From an uncultured Clostridium sp. (GTDB lineage: Bacteria > Bacillota > Clostridia > TANB77 > CAG-508), in assembly GCA_947426525.1 (NCBI GenBank), contig CANEEJ010000013.1:1-32361 (forward strand): a DNA stretch of 32,361 bases. Direction: 5' to 3'. Under the pieces are notes generated by a model, which worked only from the letters and a program-made list of their open reading frames with translations, did no database searches and was not told where the DNA came from. A program made the translations under genes and the position numbers. Within the stretch, counting starts at the first letter, position 1, and each line of letters starts with the position of its first letter. Below are positions 23,129 to 31,812 of this stretch, in pieces.

Positions 23129-26100
23129 ATGGGCTTAAGAATCATATATGGAAAACCAGGAAGTGGAAAAAGCGAATACTGCTTTCAGGAAATAGCAAAT
23201 CAGATACCAAACGAAAAGAAAATATATATGATAACACCAGAACAGTTTTCATTCACAGCAGAAACTAAGCTAATGAAAACTGTTAAAAACCATGCCATAA
23301 TCCATGCAGAAGTAATAACTTTAAGTAGAATGGCTTATCGAGTTCTAAGTGAAGTAGGCGGAAGTAAAAAAACATATTTAACCAAACAAGGAAAAGCCAT
23401 GCTTTTATATTCTATTTTAGACAAAAATAAAAAAGAATTGAAATTTTTAGGAAAATCAGAAGAAAACATTGATTTATGTATGAATGCCATAACAGAATTC
23501 AAAAAGCATGGAATTACCATAGAAAATTTAAAAGAAGAAATAGAAAAAGTAGAAGATACGTATTTAAAAACAAAATTAAAAGATATGGCACTTATTTATG
23601 AAAAATTCCAAGAGAAAATAGAAGGAAAATATATAGAAGAAACAGACCTATTAACCATACTAGCAGAACATATCGAAGAAACTAATATAATACAAGACAG
23701 TATTATATATTTAGATGAATTTGCAGGATTTACCAAACAAGAATATAAAGTGATTGCAAAATTTATTAAACTTGCAAAACAAGTTAATATCACAATATGT
23801 AGTGATGACCTAAATAGCAATACCAATCCAGACTTAGACATTTATTATTCCAATAAAGCGACCATAGCAAAAATTTGGAGCTTAGTAAATGAAAATGATT
23901 TTTCATTAGAAAAACCAGTGTATCTAAGCAATAGTTACCGATTTAAAAATGAAGAATTACAACACTTAAGTGACAATATAAACAATCCAAAATCCACAAA
24001 ATATGAAAAAAATGTGGAAAACATTGAGCTATTTTTAGCACAAAACCCATATTCTGAAATAGAAAACATAGCAAAAAAAGTTGTCAATCTAATCAAAAAC
24101 GAAAATAGAAGATATAAAGATATAGCCATCATAACGAAAAATATTGATGAATACGCTTCTTTAGTAAGAGCTATTTTTTCAAAATATAAAATTCCTGTAT
24201 TTATTGATGAAAAAAGAGATGTTAATCAAAATATTATCATTCAATATGTCTTAGCAATATTAGAAGTAATGAATAAAAATTTTACAACAGAAGCGGTATT
24301 TAATTACTTGAAATTAGGATTTACAGAAATTGAAACAGACGAAATCTTTGAATTAGAAAATTATTGTAACAAATGGGGAATTAAACAAAATAAATGGAAA
24401 AAGGACTTCAACTATGAATGTGAAAAAGAGGAGAAAAAGCAGAAAATAGAAAGATACAATGAATTACGAAAACAAATTATAAATCCACTTTTAACATTAA
24501 AAGAAAAAATCAATCAAACTAAAACGGTAGAAAATATTACAAAATGTTTCTATGAATTTTTACAAGAGCAAAAAATAGAAGAAAAAATACAACGGAAAAA
24601 TACGGAGAACTAGAAAAAAATGCTATGATTGATTTAGCAAATGAATACCTAGCTAGTTATAAAATTATATTAGAACTATTTGATGAAATGGTTTTAGTAT
24701 TTGGAAATGATAAAACTACTCTAGACCAATATAGCAAAATATTACGAGTAGGATTAAAAAATAGTGAACTGGGAAAAATACCAGGAACACAGGACCAAGT
24801 TACCTTTGGAGATATTGACAGGTCAAGAAGTCATACTGTAAAAAATGTATTTATTCTAGGGCTAAATGATGGTAGTTTTCCAAGTGTCAACAAAGATGAA
24901 GGTTTTTTAGATGACGCAGATAGAGAAAAACTAAAAGAAGATGGAATTGAATTAGCAAAAGGTACCATAGAACGACTATATGAAGATAACTTCAATATTT
25001 ACAAAGCATTTACAACAGCAGAAAACAGTATCTATTTATCTTACACTTCATCAGATAAAGAAGGAAAATCGCTAAGACCATCTATGCTAATTCATAAAAT
25101 AAAAAAATTATATCCAAAATTAAAAGAAAAAAGTGACATGGTAGAAAAGCAATATGACATGATAAACGAGATGGTAACCTATGAAGAATTATTAGAAAAT
25201 ATAGCAAAACTAAGAGATAGAGAAACAATTGATGAGATTTGGTATGTTATTTATCAATATTATAAACAAAAATTAGATTGGCAAGAAAAATTACAAAATG
25301 ATTTACAAGGATTAGTATTTACGAATTTACCACAACCCATTCAAAAAGAAAATATCGATAAACTGTATGGAAATACCTTAAATACAAGCATATCAAGATT
25401 AGAAAAATATAGAAGTTGCCCATTTTCCTATTATTTGCAATATGGGCTAAAATTGAAAGAAAAAGAAAGCTTAAAAATCCATACCTTTGAAACGGGTTCT
25501 TTCATGCATGAAACCATTGACGAATTTTTTGAACAAGTAAGAGAAGCCGAATTAGGATTAGCTGAATTAGAAGAAGAGCAAATTTATAAAATTGTATCCG
25601 AAATTATTGACAGAAATTTAAGTTTAAGTAAAAACTTCATCTTTTCTTCAACTGCTAAATATAAAGCATTAGTAAAAAGGCTAAAAAGAATTGTTAGCAA
25701 AGCATTAAAATACATTATACAAACTTTAATACATAGTGATTTCACAATAGAAGGAACAGAAATTGAATTTGGCAAAAAGGGAAAATACAAACCAATTGTA
25801 TTAACATTAGACAATGGGAAAAAAGTTGAAATAACTGGGAAAATTGATAGAATTGATACCGCCAATGGAGAAGACGGAAAATATTTAAGAATTATCGACT
25901 ATAAATCTTCTAGCAAAAACATAGACCTAAATGAAGTATATGCAGGACTTCAAATTCAACTACTAACCTACTCAGATGCTATTTGCAAAGAAGAAGACAT
26001 TATGCCAGCAGGCGTATTCTACTTTTCTTTATTAGAACAAATGATAAAAGCAGATAAAAAAATAACAGAAGAAGAAATTGAGCAATTAATTCAAAAGAAC

Positions 26101-26496
26101 TTTAGAATGAAGGGACTAATCTTAGCTGATGTTAAAATCATTCAAATGAATGACAATACGCTAACATCAGGAAGCTCGAAACTAGTACCAGCAGCCATTA
26201 CAGCATCAGGAACTGTTAATGAAAAATGGACAAATGGAGTAGATAAAGAAGAATTCAAAATATTGCAAGACTATATAGACCACATCATAAAACAAATTGC
26301 AAAAGAAATTCTAAGTGGAAAAATTGACTTAAAACCATATAATAAAAATGGAAAAACACCATGTGAATACTGTGAATATAAAACAATATGTGGATTTAAT
26401 ACAAAACAGAATAACAATGAATATAACTATATTGATAAAAAATCCAAAGATGATATCCTAAAAAAAATGAAACAGGGATTGAGGGACGCCCCTTGA
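23129..26496 (+). CDS. addB: AddB helicase/nuclease subunit, two +1 shifts at CGG
   Basis: With +1 shifts at CGG 24593-24595 (codon 489) and CGG 24603-24605 (codon 492) the protein is 1121 residues, the normal size of AddB. The P-loop GKPGSGKSE is at the N-terminus; helicase-like parts follow (EFAGFTKQEYKVI, NVFILGLNDGSFP); the C-terminal PD-(D/E)XK nuclease domain has GKIDRIDT and LRIIDYKSS; the Fe-S Cys residues are in SCPFSYYLQYG and CEYCEYKTICGF. With AddA it resects double-strand breaks. Start 23129 is chosen because GGAGG lies 5 nt upstream. No addA follows in the window. The C-terminal LRDAP is encoded by a GGGAC repeat that carries the stop codon. Confidence 0.9.
24593..24596 (+). other. 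+1 recoding site 4 (addB), CAA CGGA AAA
   Basis: First of two sites 10 nt apart. Frame 0 reads on to TAG at 24611. After this shift alone the reading frame meets the next CGG in phase. Confidence 0.8.
24603..24606 (+). other. +1 recoding site 5 (addB), ATA CGGA GAA
   Basis: The second shift restores GELEKNAMIDLANEYLA and all of the remaining 600 residues of AddB. Both shifts are needed, since the two long frames differ by +2. Confidence 0.85.
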
Positions 26497-26537
26497 AATC
26501 CATCTTTTAGGGATAGAGGGGACCCCCCCCTTAAAAT
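26475..26537. repeat. GGGAC repeat pair overlapping the addB stop
   Basis: GGATTGAGGGACGCCCCTTGAAATCC and a second GGGA...GGGGACCCCCCCC word lie around the addB TGA. They have the same GGGAC core as the other dispersed elements, with imperfect arms. Confidence 0.6.
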
Positions 26538-26561
26538 ATTTTATAAGGAAAAGAAAAAACA

Positions 26562-27852
26562 ATGGAAGAAACAAATAAAATACAAATGAGAAAACGAAAT
26601 ATGAAGCTATTTCCAATCTATAAAACACTTAGTTGGGATTACATATTTTTTTACACCATAAACTTTTTATTTTTAACACAAGTAAAAAATATCAACCCAG
26701 CAGATGTTGTATTAATCGATTCTTTTTACTATTTATTTACGATGTTTTCACAAATACCAGCAACCTTTATCATAGAATTCTTAGGCAGAAAAAATAGTAT
26801 TATATTAGGAAACATATTAAGCTGTTTATACATGGTAGTAATTCTATTTAGTAATAACCTATTCAATTTAGTTATTGCTGAAATACTAAGTGCTATTTCA
26901 TTTGCCATTAAAGAAAGTGCAGAGCCAAGTTTATTAAATGAATCGATACCACCAAGTAGATTTAAAAGTAAAATATTTGCAAAAATAAGCCAAAAAGGCA
27001 ATTCTGGTTATTACATCATAAATGCTATATGTACCATTATAGCCGGATTTTTATATGAAATAAATCCATACATACCAATTACTTTATCACTTTGTGTGTT
27101 AATAACAACTACAGTTATGTCTATTCTATTTATAGAGCCAATAACCAAAAACAAGAAAAAGAAAATACAAAGTGTAGTACAATTTAAGGAATTAGGGGAA
27201 GCTTTTAAATTTGTATTAAAGGCAGAAAGAGTAAAAAGTCTTATTTTATATGCTGCTGTTATGAGTGGGATTATAAGTATACTAACCAATTATGAAATTA
27301 GTATGTTAGAAGAGTTAGAAGTACGGTGCAAGATACCTAGGAATTTTATTTGCCATTTTAGGAATAATAGCAGGAATAGCAAGCAAAAAACAAGAAAATC
27401 TACATAATCGATTAAAGAATAAAACCTTATCTGTAGTAGGATTTGCCATTATAGGAACTTGTATTTTTTCTGGAATATCAGGTGTAATAGCACAGGAATA
27501 TAAAATAGCAATCATTTTAATAGTAGGATTTTATGTCATAAAATATATCTTTGCTGCTATTTATTTTCCATTAATCGAAAAATACTTAAGTAATTTTACC
27601 AATGAGCAAATTGACACCAAAATTTTCACTGCCAATAATTTCTTAAAAGGAGTTTCAGGAGCTATATCAGGAATACTAGCATCTTTTCTATTAGAAAGAA
27701 TGGAAACCGCTTACTGTATGATAATAGTTGGTATCATATTTGGTATATTAATACTACTAGTTAATCGATTTATGAAAACAAGAGTAGGATTAAAACCAGA
27801 AGAATATTCTAAGGAAGAGTTAAAATATGATAAAATAAAAGAAATGGCTTAA
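26562..27852 (+). CDS. MFS-type transporter, with a +1 shift at CGG
   Basis: With a +1 shift at CGG 27324-27326 (codon 255) this is a 429-residue multi-span protein with about twelve hydrophobic segments. The IEFLGRKNSIILGN loop after segment 2 is a typical MFS motif A variant; SFAIKESAEPSLLNES and a central Lys-rich loop (EPITKNKKKKIQS) follow. The shift converts VRCKIPRNF (frame 0, stop soon) into VGARYLGILFAILGIIAG, a new membrane segment. The substrate is unknown. It follows addB by 65 nt and precedes pgeF. Confidence 0.85.
27324..27327 (+). other. +1 recoding site 6 (MFS), GTA CGGT GCA
   Basis: Skipping C gives Val-Gly-Ala and reopens 176 codons of membrane protein. Confidence 0.85.
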
Positions 27853-27855
27853 TCA

Positions 27856-27884
27856 TGATTTTGGGGACGGAGGAAAAAATCATG
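27856..27884. repeat. GGGGACGGAGG palindrome
   Basis: ATGATTTT/AAAATCAT arms around GGGGACGGAGGAA, nearly identical to 7692-7721. Here the following gene uses its own ribosome site (GGAGAGGAG) and start, not those of the element. Confidence 0.75.
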
Positions 27885-27898
27885 GAGAGGAGAAAAAG

Positions 27899-28738
27899 AT
27901 GAATTTATCGAATGAAAATATTTTACATATTCAAAAGAATGGAGTAGAATATTTACAATTTAGAAAATTATTAGAATACAAAGATATTCTAAATCATGCT
28001 TACAGCTTAGGAATTAATAAAAACTATAGAACGGCTAGAGCTAATAAGCAAATGCTAGAAGATAAAGAGTATCGAAAGGCAATTGAAGACTATCAAAGTC
28101 TATGTCTTGCTATAAACTCTCAGTTAGAGCATTTAGTAAAAACGAATCAAGAACATACAGATGAGGTAAAGATTGCAAAAGAAAAAATTAATAAGGATGA
28201 GCCAGACTTTAATTTAGAACAATATGCGAAAACAGATGGATTAATAACCAATCAAAAAGAGATAATGCTTTCTACAACCAATGCAGATTGCATTTTATTG
28301 CTATTTTTTGATCCTGTAAAAAGAGTTATTGCCAATACTCATTCTGGTTGGAGAGGAACCTTGCAAAGAATTTCAGTTAAAACAGTGCAAAAAATGAAAA
28401 GAGAGTTTGATTGTAATCCAGAAAATATCATATGTTGTATTTGTCCAAGTATTCGAAAATGTCACTTTGAAGTAGAAAAAGAAGTGAAAGATAATTTTGA
28501 AAACGAATTTACTGATATTGAAAAAATAGAGCAAATAATAGAAGAAACCATTCCAAACCAGAAATGGCATATTGATACCGTAGAAATCAATAAAATTATA
28601 TTACAAAAAGAAGGATTAAAACCAGAAAATATTGTCGATAGCGGTATTTGTAGTGTATGCCATTCCGATTTAATTCATTCATATCGAATAGAAAAACAAG
28701 GATATGGGTTAAACACAGCATTAATTGAATTGAAATAA
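27899..28738 (+). CDS. pgeF: YfiH/PgeF (LACC1-type) multicopper-oxidase-like protein
   Basis: 279 residues. Family motifs are ADCILLLFFDP, the THSGWRGTLQ block with the conserved His, CPSIRKCHFEVEKEV and the C-terminal CSVCHSDLIHSYR. Members act as purine nucleoside-processing enzymes or correct peptidoglycan precursors; which applies here is unclear. It is cytosolic. The gene is in a cluster with an LD-carboxypeptidase, which fits a cell-wall connection. Two CGG triplets (about 28032 and 28645) are out of frame. Confidence 0.9.
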   Translation: MNLSNENILHIQKNGVEYLQFRKLLEYKDILNHAYSLGINKNYRTARANKQMLEDKEYRKAIEDYQSLCLAINSQLEHLVKTNQEHTDEVKIAKEKINKDEPDFNLEQYAKTDGLITNQKEIMLSTTNADCILLLFFDPVKRVIANTHSGWRGTLQRISVKTVQKMKREFDCNPENIICCICPSIRKCHFEVEKEVKDNFENEFTDIEKIEQIIEETIPNQKWHIDTVEINKIILQKEGLKPENIVDSGICSVCHSDLIHSYRIEKQGYGLNTALIELK

Positions 28739-28740
28739 TA

Positions 28741-28777
28741 AAATGAGACAGAAAAGGGGTGTCCCCAGTGTCTCAAA
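28741..28777. repeat. GGGGTGTCCCC-type dispersed repeat
   Basis: AATGAGACA and TGTCTC arms flank GGGGTGTCCCCAG. It sits between pgeF and ldc, with the ldc ribosome site (AAGGAG) just after it. Confidence 0.65.
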
Positions 28778-28791
28778 AAGGAGAAGAAGTT

Positions 28792-29713
28792 ATGATAATT
28801 CCAAATAAATTAGAAATAGGAGATACCATTGGTGTAGTGGCTCCCTCCAATCCAATTATAAAAGATAATATAGAAGAAATAAAAAAAGCAAAACAAATAG
28901 TAGAGAAAAAGGGATTTAAAGTAAAGTTTGCTAAAAATATGTATTCTAATACTTTGCGGTTATAGCGCGACAGCACAAGAAAAGGCAGATGATATCAATG
29001 AAATGTTTCAGGATAAAGAAGTGAAGATGATATGGTGTGCGAAAGGTGGAAACAATTCTAACACAGTATTTGAATTCTTAAATTATGAGAAGATTGAGCA
29101 AAATCCCAAAATTATCTGTGGTTATAGTGATATTACTTCAATTACAAATGTTATTACAGCTAAAACTGGATTAGTAACTTTTAGTGGAACTAATTTTAAA
29201 ACAGTTGCAACAGATGAAACTGATTACAGTTTTCAAGAAGTTTTCAAAAGATTTGTAGAAGGAAATTTAGAGATAGGAAGAGAAAATGAAGAATATATAA
29301 CACTTCAGGAAGGACAGGCAGAAGGACAACTAATTGGTGGAAATCTTAACTTACTTCATAGTTTAGTAAGTGGAAAATATAAATTGGATTTTAAGGATAA
29401 AATTTTATTTATAGAAGAATTGGGACTAGAAACAGATCCAGTAGGAGCTAGTCATTTCTTAGCACATATGAAACAAAATGGAGTATTTGAGCAAATAAAA
29501 GGAATGTGGATAGGAAATTATCAACATGAAAGCAATGTATCATTAGAACAGATTGTGCTAGACACAATAGGAAAGAATTATCAAATTCCAATAATTAAAT
29601 CTAATAATTTTGGTCACATAGAAACGAAGACAGTTATACCAATTGGAACAAAAGCAAGAATAGATACCAACCAAAGAAGAAAAATAGAGTTAATAGAAAA
29701 ATGTGTAAAATAG
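28792..29713 (+). CDS. LD-carboxypeptidase (S66), with a +1 shift at CGG
   Basis: With a +1 shift at CGG 28957-28959 (codon 56) it is 306 residues, standard for the family. The N-terminal DTIGVVAPSNPI, the shift region NMYSNTLGYSATAQEKADDIN, the nucleophile Ser in ICGYSDITS, IEELG and the C-terminal FGHIETKTVIPIGTKARID follow the MccF/LdcA order. It removes the terminal D-Ala from tetrapeptides or cleaves related peptides. Frame 0 stops at TAG two codons after the site. ATG 28792 is preceded by AAGGAGAAG. It overlaps no gene but is 11 nt from udg. Confidence 0.9.
28957..28960 (+). other. +1 recoding site 7 (ldc), TTG CGGT TAT
   Basis: Skipping C restores Leu-Gly-Tyr-Ser-Ala; frame 0 reads Arg-Leu-stop. 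Confidence 0.88.
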
Positions 29714-29724
29714 GAGTGGCAATT

Positions 29725-30278
29725 ATGTTCGAAACATGGGAAGAATTAGAAGAATCAATTATTAATTGTAACAAATGTAAATTATGTAAGACAAGACAAA
29801 ATATAGTTTTTGGTACAGGAAACAAAGAGGCAAAAATCATGTTTATTGGAGAAGGGCCAGGAGCAGATGAAGATAGACTACGGAGAACCATTTGTAGGAA
29901 GAGCTGGAAAATTAATGAATATGGCATTTCAAACCGTTGGGATAAAAAGAGAAGAAGTTTATATTGCGAATATTGTAAAATGTAGACCACCATCTAATCG
30001 AAATCCAGAACAAGAAGAAGCAGTTGCCTGTTTAAATTATTTAAGAAATCAAGTACTATTAGTAAAACCTGAAATTATTGTATTGTTACGGTAGTGTAGC
30101 ACTGAAAAATATTTTAGGGCAAGAATATGGAATAACAGCATCTAGAGGGAAATGGATTGAGAAAAAAGGAATAAAATACATGCCAACATGGCATCCAGCA
30201 GCCTTACTTCGTGATGAAACCAAAAAGATAGATTTTATTAACGATTTAAAATTAGTAATGAACAATTATACTACTTAG
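29725..30278 (+). CDS. type IV uracil-DNA glycosylase, two +1 shifts at CGG
   Basis: With +1 shifts at CGG 29881-29883 (codon 53) and CGG 30089-30091 (codon 122) it is 183 residues, the right size. Fe-S cysteines are in CNKCKLC and NIVKCRPPSNRNPEQEEAVAC. The [22 protein letters not shown] block, where homologues have D-x2-G-x-PFVGRAG, is rebuilt only by the first shift. The second gives IIVLLGSVALKNILG, where homologues have LG-x2-A. The closing motif is PTWHPAALLR. It excises uracil from DNA. TAGGAGTGG precedes ATG 29725. Confidence 0.92.
29881..29884 (+). other. +1 recoding site 8 (udg), CTA CGGA GAA
   Basis: The restored Gly is the conserved one in D-x2-G-x-PFVGRAG of type IV UDGs. Confidence 0.9.
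30089..30092 (+). other. +1 recoding site 9 (udg), TTA CGGT AGT
   Basis: The restored Gly is in the conserved LG-x2-A motif; frame 0 reads Arg then TAG. Confidence 0.9.
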
Positions 30279-30286
30279 TCAAGCAA

Positions 30287-30315
30287 TTGACAGAATGGCA
30301 GAACTATAATAAAAT
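30287..30315 (+). promoter_or_regulatory. promoter of the GltD-like gene
   Basis: Perfect TTGACA (30287-30292), a 17-nt spacer and TAAAAT (30310-30315), 33 nt before the ATG. Confidence 0.65.
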
Positions 30316-30348
30316 ACAAAAAAACACAGTAAAAGGAATGAAAACAAA

Positions 30349-31615
30349 ATGAAACCAATAAATGAAAAAGCTAAATATTGTTTAAATTGTAAAGTAAAGC
30401 CATGTTCAATAAAAGGATGTCCATTAGGAAATAATATCCCGCAATTTATAGAGCAAATCAAAGAAGAAAACTATCAAAAAGCCTATGAAATACTAGCAGA
30501 AACAACTGTATTACAAGGAGTTTGTGGAAGAATTTGCCCACACAAAAAACAATGTCAAGGTTCATGCATAAGAGGAATTAAAGGAGAACCTGTATCAATA
30601 GGAGAGTTAGAAGCATTTGTATTTGATACTATGATAGACCAAGATAACAGTTTGCTAAATTGTTATAAAGAAGAAATGAAACAAAATAAGAAAAATAAAA
30701 AAGTAGCAGTTGTTGGAGGAGGTCCAGCAGGATTAACAGCAAGTAGTTTCTTAGCAAAAGCAGGAATACGGAGTAACAATTTATGAAAAATATGATTATT
30801 TAGGTGGTTTATTGGTACATGGAATTCCAGAATTTAGACTACCAAAAGAAATTGTACAAAAAACAGTGGATAAAATTTTAAATTTAGGGATTGAAGTAAA
30901 ATATAAGCAAGAACTAGGAAAAAACTTGTTTTTAAAAGATTTGGAACAACAATATGATGCCATCTTTTTAAGCATAGGAGCGAATCAATCTGCCAAAATG
31001 GGAGTAGAAGGAGAAAATCTAAAAGGAGTTATAGGTGGAAATGAGCTTTTAGAATATAATCTTCACCCAGACTATAAAGGAAAAACAGTTGCTGTTGTTG
31101 GTGGAGGAAATGTAGCAATGGATTGTGCTAGAACCATTAAACGATTAGGTGCAAAAGAAGTAAAAGTCATTTATCGAAGAGCTAGAGAGCAAATGCCAGC
31201 AGAAGATAAAGAAGTAGCAGAAGCAATGGAAGAGGGAATTGAATTTTTATTCCAAAATAACATTGTTAAAGTAATAGGAAAAGATAAAGTAGAAAAAGTA
31301 GAGTTGATAAAAACAGAATTGGTACAAAAGGAAAACGATACAAGATTGGTACCAATCAATATAAAAAACAGCAATTATACAATCGAAATGGATTATGTTG
31401 TTATGGCACTTGGTTCAAAAGTACAACCATATGTGGAAGAATTAGGATTGAAGACAAATAAATGGGGAAATATTGAAGTAAATGAAAAATATCAAACCTC
31501 TAATCCTAAAATATATGCAGGAGGCGATTTGGCAGGTGTTAAGTCAACTGTTGCATGGGCAGCTTACTCTGGAAGAGAAGCAGCAAAAAATATAATAGAA
31601 AATTTTAAATTATAA
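30349..31615 (+). CDS. GltD-like NADPH-dependent oxidoreductase, +1 shift at CGG
   Basis: With a +1 shift at CGG 30769-30771 (codon 141) it is 421 residues. The N-terminal Fe-S region has CLNCKVKPCSIKGCPLGN and CGRICPHKKQCQGSC. The FAD-binding motif VAVVGGGPAGLTASSFLAKAG lies directly before the shift; VTIYEKYDYLGGLLVHG-PEFRLPK directly after. The NADPH motif is VAVVGGGNVAMDCARTIKRLG, and the closing segment is YAGGDLAGVKSTVAWAAYSGREAA. This is the size of the small subunit of glutamate synthase or the related NfnB; no large subunit is adjacent, so the partner is unknown. It has its own promoter. Confidence 0.9.
30769..30772 (+). other. +1 recoding site 10 (gltD-like), ATA CGGA GTA
   Basis: Skipping C keeps the FAD Rossmann strand in frame: AGIG then VTIYEK. 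In homologues this position is usually polar, so Gly is acceptable but not diagnostic here. Confidence 0.85.
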
Positions 31616-31617
31616 AG

Positions 31618-31803
31618 TAAGAAGTAAAAGCAATCTAAAATAAAAAAGAAACGAATTGAAAGTAATTGAATTAGAAATTCTCGAAAGATTTTATGGAAAT
31701 AGTTCACGCTTGACGTGAAAGGGAGCCATAAAATCAACGTAGAATTTCTATGAAAATTACTTGAACGAGTTTCTTTTTTATTTTAGATTGCTTTTACTTC
31801 TTA
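31618..31803. repeat. long imperfect palindrome between convergent genes
   Basis: Perfect 35-bp arms (31618-31652 and 31769-31803) enclose further nested pairings: AGAAATTCT-type words, GATTTTATGG with CCATAAAATC, and TTCACG with CGTGAA at the apex. Both strands have T-runs in the outer arm, so it may also terminate transcription in both directions. It resembles the 8274-8454 element in design but not in sequence. Confidence 0.8.
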
Positions 31804-31812
31804 TTCAAATAT

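Noticed and set aside
17187..30772. Ordinary indel noise from sequencing
   Set aside because: Typical errors fall in A or T runs, which are long and frequent here and all intact. A systematic artefact that adds C before some GG remains possible and is named as the main rival in the finding.
17163..31615. Eight neighbouring pseudogenes
   Set aside because: All lesions are the same single event at CGG, everything downstream is motif-perfect, and no other stop codons, deletions or mixed indels are present. Random decay would not do this.
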